Part shown: positions 51,194-60,876 of the stretch, piece by piece
Position numbering within the stretch: the first letter of the stretch is position 1
How the letters are laid out: each line of letters starts with the position of its first letter
From: Acidipropionibacterium virtanenii
Lineage (GTDB): Bacteria; Actinomycetota; Actinomycetes; Propionibacteriales; Propionibacteriaceae
DNA: 64,000 nt
Direction: 5' to 3'
Assembly (NCBI RefSeq): GCF_003325455.1
Contig: NZ_CP025198.1
Coordinates: 2,790,001-2,854,000 of the forward strand
Notes under the pieces: model-generated
Told to the model about the DNA's origin: nothing
The model's database searches: none
The model's input: the letters and a program-made list of their open reading frames with translations, nothing else
Program-made: the position numbers and the translations under genes

Positions 51194-51924
51194 CCGGAAC
51201 ACTGATCACCGCCGCGCGGGTACTCGGCCAGCTGCGCCACGACCATCGGTCGGTGGCCCTCATCCTGGTGGTGCCGTGCGTCCTCATGGGACTGCTGGCA
51301 TGGGTCTACCAGGACACCGACACCGCCCTCTTCGACCGCATCGGGCCGGCCCTGCTCGGGGTCTTCCCACTGGTCGTGATGTTCGTGGTGACCAGCGTCT
51401 CCACGCTGCGGGAACGTCGTTCCGGCACCCTGGAGAGGCTGTGGACCACGCCGGTCACCAAGGGCGGCTTCGTCGCCGGATACGCCCTGGCGTTCGGTCT
51501 GATGTCGGTGATCCAGGCACTGGTCGCGGTCGGCTTCTCGATCTGGGGGTGCGGGCTGGATCTGGCCGGTCCCGCCTGGCAGCTCATCGTCGTGGCGGTC
51601 CTGGACGCCGTGCTGGGCACCTGTCTGGGACTGCTGGCATCGGGATTCGCGCGCACCGAGTTCCAGGCGGTGCAGTTCATGCCCGCCGTCATCCTTCCCC
51701 AGTTCCTGCTGTGCGGGATGCTGGTGCCCCGCGACCAGATGCCCGACGTGCTGCACGGGATCTCCGACGTCCTGCCGCTTTCCTACGCCGTCGACGCCAT
51801 GAAGACCCTGGCCACCAGCGCCGATTCCGGTGCCGACGTGGCGCGCGACTGCGTGATCCTGGGCGGGTTCATCGTGCTGGCCGTGATCGGAGGGGCGGCG
51901 ACGCTGAGGCGCCGGACGGGCTGA
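51190..51924 (+). CDS. ABC-2 type exporter permease
   Basis: 244 residues; ATG overlaps the ATPase stop by 4 bases. Six helices, with LRERRSGTLERLWTTPV (the conserved cytosolic E-loop region of ABC-2 permeases) and MPAVILPQFLLCGMLVPRDQMP in the second half (fragments shown). DrrB/NodJ-like. Confidence 0.92.
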   Translation: MTGTLITAARVLGQLRHDHRSVALILVVPCVLMGLLAWVYQDTDTALFDRIGPALLGVFPLVVMFVVTSVSTLRERRSGTLERLWTTPVTKGGFVAGYALAFGLMSVIQALVAVGFSIWGCGLDLAGPAWQLIVVAVLDAVLGTCLGLLASGFARTEFQAVQFMPAVILPQFLLCGMLVPRDQMPDVLHGISDVLPLSYAVDAMKTLATSADSGADVARDCVILGGFIVLAVIGGAATLRRRTG

Positions 51925-51988
51925 GGGACCGGGGACCGGCCTCCGCGCCGTCGTAGGCTGGGCGCGTCCCCGACACACCAGGAGCACC

Positions 51989-52639
51989 GTGAGCGAGCAG
52001 ATCTCTCCCGCCGAGGCCCCCACCCGCGTCCGGCCCCCAGCCGCGGGCGATCCGACCCCGGCCGATGATCGGCCGGTCACCGAGATCGGCACCCTGCCTC
52101 CGACAGACGTCGTGGACCGTCGCCTGCCGGTCGATCCGGCCACAGGACTGCCACGTCGGGAGAAGCCGGCCACCATCGCCACGATCTGTTACGGGCTGGC
52201 GGCCGGGGCCTCGGCGGTGGCTCTGGCGCGGGCCTGGTGGGGAACGATCAACATGCGGACCTTCCATCTCGCCACCAACCTGATGACATGGACCTCTCCG
52301 CGCCCCGGCTCCCTGGCGTCGGTGCTGCTGGCCGCCCTCATGATGGTGATCGGCGGGGTGATGGTCGCGATGCCGGGGCTGCTGGCGGTCAACACCTGGT
52401 TGGGCCGCGGCTGGGTGCGCTGGGGGGCGATCGGCGGGGTGGCCGCGGCGGCGCTGGCGCTCATCCTCAACCCGCTCGCCTGGCTGGCCGCACCCTTCGT
52501 CGTGGCGGGAGGCGTCCTGGTGTGGATGCCGAGCACCGGGCGGTGGTTCGGCCTGTGGCGCCAGGTGCGCTCGACGCCTGAGATCGAGCGCTTCGAGCCT
52601 CATCCGGTGCGATACGGTCCCGTCGCGACGCACATGTAG
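51989..52639 (+). CDS. Conserved membrane protein, function unknown
   Basis: 216 residues, GTG start with CACCAGGAGCACC upstream. The first 55 residues are polar and proline-rich, then four hydrophobic helices (about 65-90, 105-135, 145-165, 165-185) and a polar tail. No recognised domain. It stands alone after the ABC-2 operon. Confidence 0.7.
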   Translation: MSEQISPAEAPTRVRPPAAGDPTPADDRPVTEIGTLPPTDVVDRRLPVDPATGLPRREKPATIATICYGLAAGASAVALARAWWGTINMRTFHLATNLMTWTSPRPGSLASVLLAALMMVIGGVMVAMPGLLAVNTWLGRGWVRWGAIGGVAAAALALILNPLAWLAAPFVVAGGVLVWMPSTGRWFGLWRQVRSTPEIERFEPHPVRYGPVATHM

Positions 52640-52752
52640 CCGCCGGGACGCCGCCCCCCTCTCCCGCCCCCCCTACCTGTGAGTTCGCTATGCGTCCTGG
52701 ATATGCAGCGCGTCCTCCCTGACCACTGCGCCATCGTTGGCCGATCGGGTCC

Positions 52753-53538
52753 TCAGCGCCGGAAGACCAGCGCCTCCCGGGCGTTGTCAGCCATCTCGCG
52801 GATCGCCGGATGCTCCCCGGACTCCAGCACCTCGCCCAGCGGCCCGCGGGCCACGATCCGTCCGTCGGCCAGGAAGGCGATCTCGGGGCACAGGTGCCCG
52901 ATGAGCTCCAGGTCGTGAGAGGCCACCAGAGCGCCGATCTCCAACCGGGCGAACATCCCGGCCAGCATCCGGGCGATCTGCGTGCGGGAATCCGGATCCA
53001 CCGCCGACAGCGGCTCGTCGAGCACCAGGATCTCCGGGCGGGTGGCCAGGGCCGTCGCCAGGGCGACCCGCTGCTGCTCGCCACCGGACAGGGTGCGCAT
53101 CGCGCGACCGAGGTACTGCTCGTCGAGCCCGACGGTCGACAGCATCTGTGACGGGCTGACGTCGTGCGGCCGGCCCCCCTTGCGAGCCTCCTTGGAGGCC
53201 ACCTTGAGACGGTCCTTGACGGTCTCACGGGGGTCGACGATCGTCATCGAGTCCTGGGACATGAACCGGGCCCCGGCCGTGAAGACCTTCGCCGCCCCGA
53301 AGCGCAGCCTGTTCACCGGCGTCCCGTTGAAGGTCACCGCTCCCGACCACGGCGCCACAGTGCCCTTGAGCACCCGGATGAGCGTGGTCTTGCCGACCCC
53401 CGAGGGTCCGACGAGACCCAGCGGCGCATCCCCGGAGCCGACGGTCAGATCCACCCCGTCGAGCACCTTCTCCCCTTCATATCCGGCGCTCACTGCGGTG
53501 GCGACGAGTGTGGATGCGGCGGGTGCTTCGGCGGCCAT
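52753..53538 (-). CDS. Orphan ABC transporter ATP-binding protein
   Basis: 261 residues. Walker A GPSGVGKTT, GARFMSQDSMTIVDPRETVKDRL (as FMSQDSMTIVDPRET, the oligopeptide DppF-like Q-loop region), TLSGGEQQRVALATAL, LVLDEPLSAVDP and an ALVASHDLELIGHLC H-loop. The wording fits the second half of a peptide/nickel importer ATPase, but no permease, binding protein or partner ATPase is nearby. Either it serves a transporter elsewhere or it is a leftover. Confidence 0.85.
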   Translation of the reverse strand: MAAEAPAASTLVATAVSAGYEGEKVLDGVDLTVGSGDAPLGLVGPSGVGKTTLIRVLKGTVAPWSGAVTFNGTPVNRLRFGAAKVFTAGARFMSQDSMTIVDPRETVKDRLKVASKEARKGGRPHDVSPSQMLSTVGLDEQYLGRAMRTLSGGEQQRVALATALATRPEILVLDEPLSAVDPDSRTQIARMLAGMFARLEIGALVASHDLELIGHLCPEIAFLADGRIVARGPLGEVLESGEHPAIREMADNAREALVFRR

Positions 53539-53568
53539 TTCTCTCCCGGTGACGGCGACCTCTGAACC

Positions 53569-55008
53569 CTACACACCGCCCCCCGACCGCTCCGGCATCT
53601 CACCGCTCCCCGCCGCCTCCTCCAGCTGACCGGCCAGCGCCAGCAGCAGGGTCTCGTCGTTCATCTTTGCGCCGACCGTGATGCCGATGGGCAGTTCGAC
53701 GCCGTCGATCCGGGCGGTCTGCAGGGGCAGGCTGATGGCCGGTCGGCCGGTGAGGTTCCAGATGCTGCTCCACGGGGTGAATTCGCACTGGGCGTCGAAA
53801 TCGCCGGCCGGATCGTCATCGTTGCGGATGGCGCCGACCTGCAGTGGCGGCTGGGCCAGCGTGGGGCAGACCACGACGTCGAAGGCGTCCCACATCTCGG
53901 CGGTGCGGCGGCTCACCTCCTGGATGCCGTCCACCGCCCGGGCCAGCTCCAGCCCCGTGAATCCGCGGCCGAGTTCCCGCAGCCACCGGGTGAGCGGCCG
54001 CAGTTGATCCTCGGCGTCGTCGGGAAGCTGGATGGACGCCGCCCCGACCGCCCACACCACCTTGAAGGAGTCCCACCGCTGTGCGGTGAAGGGCCTGGGG
54101 GCGGGTTCGACGTCGTGGCCCAGGTCGGTGAGCAGGCTCACGGTGCGGTTCAGGGCCTCGGCGACCTCTGGATGGACGATCGCCGAATCGCTGATCACGG
54201 GCTCGGACAGCACGCCGATGCGCAGCTTCCCGGTGGGGTGGTCGCAGGCCGTCAGGTAGCTGCCCGCCGGCGCGGGGGCCGGGAAGGGGTCGCCCGGCCA
54301 GCCGACCGAGAGGATGTCGAGCGCGGCGGCGGTGTCGCGGACCGTGCGTGTCAGCACTCCGGCCGTCCCCAGGCCGGGACCGTCGACGGCGAAGGGCCCG
54401 CTGGAGACCCTGCCCCGGCTGGGCTTGAGGCCCACCAGACCGCAGCAGCTCGCCGGGATGCGGATCGATCCGCCGCCGTCGGACCCCTGGGCGACGGGTA
54501 CCTCACCGGCGGCCACGGATGCGGCGGCGCCGCCCGAGGAGCCGCCGGCCATCCGGGTGGGATCCCACGGGGTGACGGCGGGGTCGCGGCCCTCGGGCTC
54601 GGTGTAGCAGGGCAGCCCGAACTCGGGCGTCGAGGTCTTGCCGATCGGCACCGTGCCGGCGTCCTTGAGCCGGGTGACGACGCCGTCGTCCCAGGTGGCC
54701 AGATGCCCCCGCAGCGCCGCGGACCCGCCCTCCATCGGCATGCCGTCGGCGGAGTTGAGGTCCTTGATGGGGCAGGGGACGCCGAACAGCGGGCTTGGCT
54801 GGAAGTCCGGATCCGCCAACCGGGCCTGAAGCTCCTCGGCGCGGGCCATGGCGCCCTCGTCGTCAATATGCACCCAGGCGCCGAAGGTGTCGGAATGCGC
54901 CCGCTCCACGGCGTCGGCGACCGCCTCGGGGACGCTCAACTCCCCCGCGACGATGCGCGCAGACAGGTCAAGGCCGCTCATCGGTTCGATCCCACGCGTC
55001 GGCGACAT
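53569..55008 (-). CDS. Amidase (amidase signature family)
   Basis: 479 residues from ATG 55008, which has GGGAGG close upstream; ATG 54981 is an alternative and the frame to 55236 runs through a tRNA. Amidase-signature core: catalytic Lys in CPIKDLN, GSSGGAAASVAAG with the cis-Ser, and GSDGGGSIRIPASCCGLVG with the nucleophile Ser, i.e. the Ser-cisSer-Lys triad. It hydrolyses an amide to acid and ammonia. It lacks the GatA context (no gatB/gatC), so it is a catabolic amidase of unknown substrate. Confidence 0.9.
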   Translation of the reverse strand: MSPTRGIEPMSGLDLSARIVAGELSVPEAVADAVERAHSDTFGAWVHIDDEGAMARAEELQARLADPDFQPSPLFGVPCPIKDLNSADGMPMEGGSAALRGHLATWDDGVVTRLKDAGTVPIGKTSTPEFGLPCYTEPEGRDPAVTPWDPTRMAGGSSGGAAASVAAGEVPVAQGSDGGGSIRIPASCCGLVGLKPSRGRVSSGPFAVDGPGLGTAGVLTRTVRDTAAALDILSVGWPGDPFPAPAPAGSYLTACDHPTGKLRIGVLSEPVISDSAIVHPEVAEALNRTVSLLTDLGHDVEPAPRPFTAQRWDSFKVVWAVGAASIQLPDDAEDQLRPLTRWLRELGRGFTGLELARAVDGIQEVSRRTAEMWDAFDVVVCPTLAQPPLQVGAIRNDDDPAGDFDAQCEFTPWSSIWNLTGRPAISLPLQTARIDGVELPIGITVGAKMNDETLLLALAGQLEEAAGSGEMPERSGGGV

Positions 55009-55139
55009 ACCGGCCTCCCTGCCCGTCGGCCCGGGCGGGAAGCCCGGCGATGAGGGAAGGGTACGCGCCGGGCGGTGAGCCACCCCGAGATGACGGCTCG
55101 GCGCGGATCCGCTAGAGTTTCTCAGGTCGGCAACGACAT

Positions 55140-55213
55140 GCGGGCGTAGCTCAATGGTAGAGCGCCAGCTTCCCAAGCTGGATACGCGGGTTCGATTCCC
55201 GTCGCCCGCTCCA
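55140..55213 (+). tRNA. tRNA-Gly (anticodon CCC)
   Basis: Acceptor stem GCGGGCG pairs with CGCCCGC, anticodon arm CCAGC-TTCCCAA-GCTGG with anticodon CCC, T-arm GCGGGTTCGATTCCCGT, and CCA encoded at the end (55211-55213). It reads GGG glycine codons. No integrase or prophage is attached to it. Confidence 0.97.
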
Positions 55214-55291
55214 CATGAGAAATCCCTTGCCAGCACGTGGTTGGTAAGGGATCTTCGGTATCTGCGCAGCTTCAGGAATCCGAGTCCACGC

Positions 55292-55597
55292 TCAATGCCG
55301 GGTCACCTCGCCGGCACCGCGGCTCCCGGCTGAAAGACGGTGCAGTGTCGATCCCAGGGAGGCGAAGAGGATTCCCAGCCCCAGGGGCATGAGAAGGATG
55401 TCGAACCCGCCCTGCACCTGCTGGGCGAAATAGAACTCGAACCACAGGACAATACCCGCGCCGAGCACGACGTGGATCCAGGCGAATGCCCCTCGGGTGA
55501 CGTCATACCGGGGTGCGACGGCTCGCCGCTGCTGATACTGCGCCCGAAGACTGCCCGGACGGCGCGCAACCTTGAAGAACGGAGCGGAACTCAGCAC
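55292..55597 (-). CDS. Small membrane protein, function unknown
   Basis: 101 residues, GTG start. A basic N-terminus, then two hydrophobic segments (about 38-58 and 66-84). No family recognised. Position between a tRNA and a divergent P5C-reductase-like gene. Confidence 0.5.
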   Translation of the reverse strand: MLSSAPFFKVARRPGSLRAQYQQRRAVAPRYDVTRGAFAWIHVVLGAGIVLWFEFYFAQQVQGGFDILLMPLGLGILFASLGSTLHRLSAGSRGAGEVTRH

Positions 55598-55665
55598 GAT
55601 TCAAACAGGAGATATGACCAGGGGCGCGACCGGCCCGGAACGTTTTCGATGCTGGAGGTCAGATC

Positions 55666-56442
55666 ATGCAGGATCTGGGGACGGTGGGTCTCATCGGCGT
55701 GGGGACGATCGCCACGGCCATGGTCGAGGGGCTGGTCGGTGGCGACGGCGGACCGTCTCGGGTGATCCTGTCGCCGCGAGGAGCCCGCAACGCCGCGGAG
55801 CTCTCCGCCCGCCACGAGCGGGTCGAGGTCGCGGCGTCCAACCGGGAGGTCACGCCAGGGGCCGACGTCGTCGTGCTGTCGATGCTGCCCGACCAGCTGC
55901 ATGACGCCGTCCATGACCTGCGCCTCCACGACGGCCAGATCGTGATCAGCGTGCTGGCCGGCGTCAGCCTGACTGAACTGCGAGACGCCCTCGACACCGA
56001 CCTTCCGATCGTCCGAACGATCCCGCTGCCGCCGGTGGCGCGGCGCGGCGCCGTCACCGTCATGACCCCGGCTCCGAGCGTCGTCACACAGCTGTTCGAC
56101 CTGCTGGGCGGTTGCCTCGAAGTAGCCGATGAGGCCCAGCTGTCGGTCTTCTCGGCGATGACGGGGTGCTTCACCGGGCTGCTCGAGTATGTCGCCACGC
56201 TGAGCCGCTGGGCCGGCAGCCGGGGAGTCTCCCCCGTTGATGCGGAGCGGTTCATCCGGGACGCCGTGGCCGGTCTGGCGCCCGCGCTCCGCGACCGGGA
56301 GACGTCGATGGATCAGCTCATCCGATCCCACGAGACCCCGGGCGGCCTCAATGAGCAGCTGCGTCACGAGTTCTTCGACCAGGGCACCGTCGGCTCCCTG
56401 GAATCGGCTCTGGATCACCTGCTGCGCCGCGTCACCGAGTGA
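55666..56442 (+). CDS. Pyrroline-5-carboxylate reductase-like protein
   Basis: 258 residues. Rossmann fold VGLIGVGTIATAMVEGL at the N-terminus, VVLSMLPDQLHDAV, VISVLAGVSL and IVRTIPLPPVA in the ProC order, then a C-terminal helical dimerisation domain. The canonical PN-x-P in the second domain is altered and the ending HETPGGLNEQ resembles the SPGGTT region of ProC. It may make proline or reduce another imine; it has no proline-pathway neighbours. Confidence 0.8.
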   Translation: MQDLGTVGLIGVGTIATAMVEGLVGGDGGPSRVILSPRGARNAAELSARHERVEVAASNREVTPGADVVVLSMLPDQLHDAVHDLRLHDGQIVISVLAGVSLTELRDALDTDLPIVRTIPLPPVARRGAVTVMTPAPSVVTQLFDLLGGCLEVADEAQLSVFSAMTGCFTGLLEYVATLSRWAGSRGVSPVDAERFIRDAVAGLAPALRDRETSMDQLIRSHETPGGLNEQLRHEFFDQGTVGSLESALDHLLRRVTE

Positions 56443-56552
56443 CCCGCGAGGCGAGCCGATAGGCTCGAGGCAGAGGCCCGGGGCATCACCGTCGTCGCCC
56501 GACCTGCACAGAACACAGGGCCTCACCACTCGACTGCGAAGGAGCATCTGCC

Positions 56553-58001
56553 GTGGACACCAGGACAGAAGAGGATCTGCTGGGGACCCGCGAGGTCCCG
56601 AACGACTGCTACTACGGGATCCACACCGTCCGGGCGATGGAGAACTTCCAGATCTCGCGGGGAACCATCAACGACGAGCCAGAGTTCATCCGCGGCATGG
56701 TCCAGGTGAAGAAGGCGGCGGCGAGGGCCAACAGGCGGCTGCAGGCGCTGCCCGAGGATATCGCCGACATCATCATCGCGGCCTGCGACGCCATCCTGGA
56801 GGACGGTCGCTGCATGGATCAGTTCCCCACCGACGCCTTCCAGGGGGGCGCCGGGACGTCGATCAACATGAACACCAATGAGGTGATCGCCAATCTCGCC
56901 CTGGAGCTGCTGGGATACCCCAAGGGCCGCTACGACGTCATCAATCCCAACGACCACGTCAACAAGTCCCAGTCGACCAATGACGCCTACCCCACCGGAT
57001 TCCGGATCGCCTCCTACTCCCTGGTCCGCGGGCTCATCCTGGCGGTGCACAAGCTCAGCGACTCCCTGCTCAACAAGGGCACCGAGTTCCGGGACGTGCT
57101 CAAGATGGGCCGCACCCAGCTCCAGGACGCCGTGCCCATGACCCTGGGCAGGGAGTTCCAGGCGTACGGCCACAACGTCGCCGAGGAGATCCGCCGCCTG
57201 GAGGCCAGCGCCGCCCTCCTGGTCGAGGTGAATATGGGCGGCACGGCGATCGGCACCGGTCTCAACACCCCGCCCGGCTACGCCAAGGTGGCCGCCCAGA
57301 TGCTGGCCGGGGTCACCGGATTCCCGGTCACGACGTCGAACGACCTACTGGAGTCCAGCTACGACAACGGCGCCTATGTGGCCGTCCACTCGTCGATCAA
57401 GCGCACCGCCGCGAAGCTCTCGAAGATCTGCAACGACCTGCGGCTGCTGTCCTCGGGCCCGCGCGCCGGCCTCAATGAAATCAACCTGCCGAAACTCCAG
57501 GCGGGTTCCTCGATCATGCCCGCGAAGGTGAACCCGGTGATCCCCGAGGTGGTCAACCAGGTGTGCTTCAAGATCTTCGGCAACGACGTCGCGATCTGCT
57601 TCGCCGCCGAGGCCGGACAGCTCGAGCTCAACGTCATGGAGCCGGCCCTGTCGCAGTCCCTCATGGAGTCGATCCATCTGCTCACCAACGCCTGCGACAC
57701 CCTGCGCACCAAGTGCATCCGGGGCATCACGGCCAATCCCGAGCGGACCCGCAACGACGTGATGAACTCCATCGGCATCGTGACCTATCTCAACGACGTC
57801 ATCGGCCACCACAACGGCGATCTGGTGGGCCGCGAGTGCGAGCGCACCGGGCGCTCGGTGCGCGACGTCGTCATCGACATGGGATTCCTCACCGCCGAGC
57901 GGGCGGACGCCATCCTCACCCCGGAGAACTTCCTGAAACCCCACTACTCCGGGCACATCTACGAGGCCGGCGAGGTCGGCCTGCCGATCCCGGAGGAGTG
58001 A
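56553..58001 (+). CDS. aspA: Aspartate ammonia-lyase
   Basis: 482 residues, GTG start with CGAAGGAG upstream. [22 protein letters not shown] at the N-terminus and the fumarase/aspartase signature [15 protein letters not shown], whose serine is the catalytic base on a mobile loop; [12 protein letters not shown] binds substrate. It deaminates L-aspartate to fumarate and ammonia. In propionibacteria this feeds fumarate reduction to succinate and changes the lactate fermentation balance. Confidence 0.95.
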   Translation: MDTRTEEDLLGTREVPNDCYYGIHTVRAMENFQISRGTINDEPEFIRGMVQVKKAAARANRRLQALPEDIADIIIAACDAILEDGRCMDQFPTDAFQGGAGTSINMNTNEVIANLALELLGYPKGRYDVINPNDHVNKSQSTNDAYPTGFRIASYSLVRGLILAVHKLSDSLLNKGTEFRDVLKMGRTQLQDAVPMTLGREFQAYGHNVAEEIRRLEASAALLVEVNMGGTAIGTGLNTPPGYAKVAAQMLAGVTGFPVTTSNDLLESSYDNGAYVAVHSSIKRTAAKLSKICNDLRLLSSGPRAGLNEINLPKLQAGSSIMPAKVNPVIPEVVNQVCFKIFGNDVAICFAAEAGQLELNVMEPALSQSLMESIHLLTNACDTLRTKCIRGITANPERTRNDVMNSIGIVTYLNDVIGHHNGDLVGRECERTGRSVRDVVIDMGFLTAERADAILTPENFLKPHYSGHIYEAGEVGLPIPEE

Positions 58002-58004
58002 GCC

Positions 58005-58080
58005 TGCGCATTTTGCTCGCTCGAGGGCCGATCCAGACATCTTGCCCCAGAGATCGGCGCTCCAGCGAGCAAAATGCGCA
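58005..58080. repeat. Long intergenic hairpin H5 (29-bp stem, two mismatches)
   Basis: Outer arms 58005-58021 and 58064-58080 are perfect over 17 bases; with two internal mismatches pairing continues to 58033/58052, leaving an 18-base loop. It fills the gap between the convergent aspA and amidohydrolase genes. Confidence 0.85.
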
Positions 58081-58096
58081 CCCGATCGCCGGAGGT

Positions 58097-59422
58097 TCAC
58101 CACCGCTGGGACCGACTGCGCTCCAGATCCCGCCCGCGCCGTGCGAGCACGCTGTCCGGGCTCGCCGGGGCGCCGTCCCCGGTCCCACGGCCGTGATACT
58201 CGGGCACCGGATCGGGCACGAACGTCCTGCCCCGCATCACGATGAGGTCCTTGCGCTCCAGAGCCGCCAGGCCGTCGAGGGGGTTCCCGTCGACCACCAG
58301 GAAGTCGGCCTGGTACTCCGGCGCCAGCACTCCGGTGACCCCCGCCAGCCCGATCGCCGCGGCGGCCCGGGATGTGGCCGCGGTGAGGATCTCCGGGCGC
58401 GGGATTCCCGCCTCCTCCAGCTGGTACAACCCGAACAGATAGGCATGGGCCGGGATCACCGCGCCGATGTCGTGGCCGGTGACGATCCGCACCCCCCTGC
58501 GGTACAGGTCCAGGGCACGGGGGGCGATGGTCTCGCCGGGCACCGGCGGGTAGGACGGCGGTGCGGCGACGTCGACGTAGATCCCGGCCTCGGCGATCCG
58601 GTCGGCGAGCGCCGGCTCGAAGCGGGTGGTCCCGTCGTCGGAGATGAAGGTGCCGTGAGCGATGTAGTCGACGCCGGCGTCCACGGCCCGCTCGATCCCC
58701 TCGGTGCCGTGGGCGTGGACGGCGACCGGCTTGCCCAGCCGGTGGGCCTCGTCGACCAGCACGCGGATCTCCTCGGTGCTGAACTGGGCGCGCCACTGCG
58801 CCGACCCGGGCGTGAAGAAGCCGCCGGTGACCGCCGCCTTGATGACGTCTGTGCCGGCCTTGTGGTGCTCGCGCACCGCGTGGCGGATGTCGTCGAGGGA
58901 GTCCACCTCGGCGCCGTCGGCCCAGTCGTGCCCGCCGGTGGTGGTGATCATCGGCCCTGCGGCAACGATCCTCGGCCCGTCGAGCAGCCCCTGGGCCACC
59001 GCCTCGCGCACCGCGACGTCGGTGTAGAACCGGGAGCCCAGGGACTGCGCCGAGGTGATGCCCATCGAGCCGAGCTGGCGCAGCACGTGCACCGAGTGCA
59101 GGGCGTTCCAGGCCTGGGCGTGCCGGCCGGCATCGGGCACCCGTGGCCCTCCACCGGGGCGCGACCCCAGGTGGGCGTGGGTCTCGACCAGCCCCGGCAG
59201 GATCGTGGCGTCCGGGTACTCCTCGATCCGCAGCTGCGCGTACTCGGCCGGCAGGTCGGCTCGTGGACCCACCCACCGGATCTGCTCGGTGTCGAAGACG
59301 AGGCAGCCATCGGTCAGTTCCTCGCCGGGTCGCCCGGTGAGGATGCGGCCGGCCGTGACCGCCCTCGCCCCGTCGGCCCTGATCCCACTGACTGCCGCAT
59401 CACTCGCATGTCCGCTCGCCAT
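58097..59422 (-). CDS. Metal-dependent amidohydrolase
   Basis: 441 residues from ATG 59422 (CGAGGAGGA upstream). TIM-barrel amidohydrolase: ETHAHLGSRPGG (first metal His pair), DVIKAAVTGG (bridging lysine), VAVHAHGTEGIERAVD, YIAHGTFI and IVTGHDIGAV (catalytic Asp). The small beta domain opens ILTGRPGEELTDGCLVF and closes ADFLVVDGNPLDGL. Prolidase/imidazolonepropionase-like amidohydrolases of this kind cleave cyclic or peptide-like amides. Substrate unknown. Confidence 0.9.
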   Translation of the reverse strand: MASGHASDAAVSGIRADGARAVTAGRILTGRPGEELTDGCLVFDTEQIRWVGPRADLPAEYAQLRIEEYPDATILPGLVETHAHLGSRPGGGPRVPDAGRHAQAWNALHSVHVLRQLGSMGITSAQSLGSRFYTDVAVREAVAQGLLDGPRIVAAGPMITTTGGHDWADGAEVDSLDDIRHAVREHHKAGTDVIKAAVTGGFFTPGSAQWRAQFSTEEIRVLVDEAHRLGKPVAVHAHGTEGIERAVDAGVDYIAHGTFISDDGTTRFEPALADRIAEAGIYVDVAAPPSYPPVPGETIAPRALDLYRRGVRIVTGHDIGAVIPAHAYLFGLYQLEEAGIPRPEILTAATSRAAAAIGLAGVTGVLAPEYQADFLVVDGNPLDGLAALERKDLIVMRGRTFVPDPVPEYHGRGTGDGAPASPDSVLARRGRDLERSRSQRW

Positions 59423-59549
59423 CGCGCGATCCTCCTCGGCTGAATCGCCCGGAGTCCGTATCCGGGGTGTGAGCCACGAGCCTGCCATCACCCCGCCCGT
59501 CCGGACGCGATAGTCCGGATGGTGATTCGCCGTCTCGTCATCCGGTCGT

Positions 59550-59708
59550 GTGGCCCCGTGCGGCATCGACTCGGTGGCCGTCGGTTCGGCGCCCCGGGCC
59601 GGCATCCGCTCCGTCACGGATCTCGGCGCAGGCATCAGAGACTCCCGAATCCAACACGGGCTCACGCAGGCAGAGCTCGCCCGCAGAGCGGGAATGTCTC
59701 GGCCTCAG
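59550..59708 (+). pseudogene. N-terminal fragment of an XRE/HipB-like regulator
   Basis: From GTG 59550 the frame reads SVTDLGAGIRDSRIQHGLTQ and AELARRAGMSRPQ, a typical opening of HipB/Y4mF-type helix-turn-helix antitoxins, but resemblance stops in the recognition helix at about 59705. There it meets the 3' end of the GH43 fragment on the other strand. The remaining C-terminal half and any toxin partner are missing. Confidence 0.55.
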
Positions 59709-60412
59709 CGCACCTGGCCAGGAATGCGAACGGTGATCGGCTCCGGCGCCGGGTCGACGGGTTCGAGCAGGCCGTCGGACCGGTGGATGAGGCGGTCGAA
59801 GACCACCTCCCGGTGGACTCCGTCATCGCCGGGGATGGCGAATCGGTGATAGGCGATGATCCACTCGTCGGTGCCGGGAAGACGCAGGATCGAGTGGTGC
59901 CCGGTGCCGAGGATGTCGCGCTCGTCGACGCGGGAGAGGAGAACGCCGTGGTCCTCCCAGGGACCGAAGGGCCCGGGACCGGTGGCATACCTCACGCAGT
60001 AGTCCGCCTCCCTGGTGTCGTTGACCGACCAGGACGCGTAGTAGACGTCGCCGCGCCGGTGGACGAACACCGCCTCCCGGAAATCGGTCGGGATCCAGGA
60101 CCTCACGGCGTCCGCGTCGAAGGAGACCATGTCCGGGTTGAGCGCGACGGCGTGAACGACGGAATTGCCCCAGTACAGGTAGATCGTCCCGTCGTCATCG
60201 GTGAAGACCGACGGATCGATGGTGGGCCCTGCGAACTGTCCGGCCGGGATAAGCGGGCGGCCCAGATCGGTGAAGGGTCCCAGCTGGCCCTCCCCCACCG
60301 CGACGCCGATACTGTTCTCGGGGGTGAAGTACAGGACGACACGGCCGTTGCGCTCGACGGCGGCCGTCGACCTGCTCGCCGGTCCTCCATCGTCTCCTCT
60401 GCCCGCTGTTCA
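59705..60412 (-). pseudogene. 5'-truncated glycoside hydrolase family 43 gene
   Basis: The open frame has no usable start before the in-frame stop at about 60413; the only GTG is at 60298, inside the domain. Visible GH43 elements: DPSVFTDDDGTIYLYWG, EAVFVHRRGDVYYASWS (with the catalytic acid Glu position), and GTGHHSILRLPGTDEWIIAYHR (in part). The N-terminal blade with the catalytic base is absent, so about one third of the gene is lost. GH43 enzymes cleave arabinose or xylose side chains of plant polymers. Confidence 0.7.
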
Positions 60413-60876
60413 TGACGCAGCCCGTTCCGGAACACTCCCCATTCCGAGCCCCGAATTCTGAACCCCGACGGCTTCTGTATCGTTACACCACTGTATGCGA
60501 GGCGTTCGTCCTCACCACGCCGATTCGTACAGCCGTACTTCCTCGTGCAGGCTCCATGACGGTCATCACAGTCCGCGATGACGTCGCGCCCCACCCATGA
60601 CGGCTTCGGCGGGATCGCCAACGGCCCGGCCGCACGATCCCGGGTCAACCAGAATTCACGCAGCGCCAGAGTTCGCACGCAGCGCCTGAAATTCCTGGCG
60701 CTGCGTGCGAACTCTGGCGCTGCGTGCAGGGAGCGCGGATGTGACACAAAGGACCTCGGTCCCAACGCTCTCCGACTCCGTCAGCCCGCCAGAGTCCGGC
60801 GCGACATGCCCAGAATCCTCCACCCTCATAGCCCCCGGATGTGCGGGCCTGAGCGGTACGGCGGTTAGATTGAGGC
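60413..60876. other. Gene-poor stretch with hairpin H6
   Basis: 464 bases between the broken GH43 gene and the YihY gene. Apart from hairpin H6 and a presumed promoter for the YihY gene near 60820-60870, no gene or known element was recognised. Confidence 0.4.
60657..60726. repeat. Long intergenic hairpin H6 (30-bp perfect stem)
   Basis: Arms 60657-60686 and 60697-60726 are perfect 30-base reverse complements with a 10-base loop. Part of the arm (CAGAGTTCGCACGCAGCGCC) is close to the H2 arm (CAGGGTTCGCACGCCGCTCC). Confidence 0.88.

Noticed and set aside
55140-55213. tRNA-Gly as an integration site
   Set aside because: No integrase, no repeated tRNA 3' end and no prophage genes on either side.
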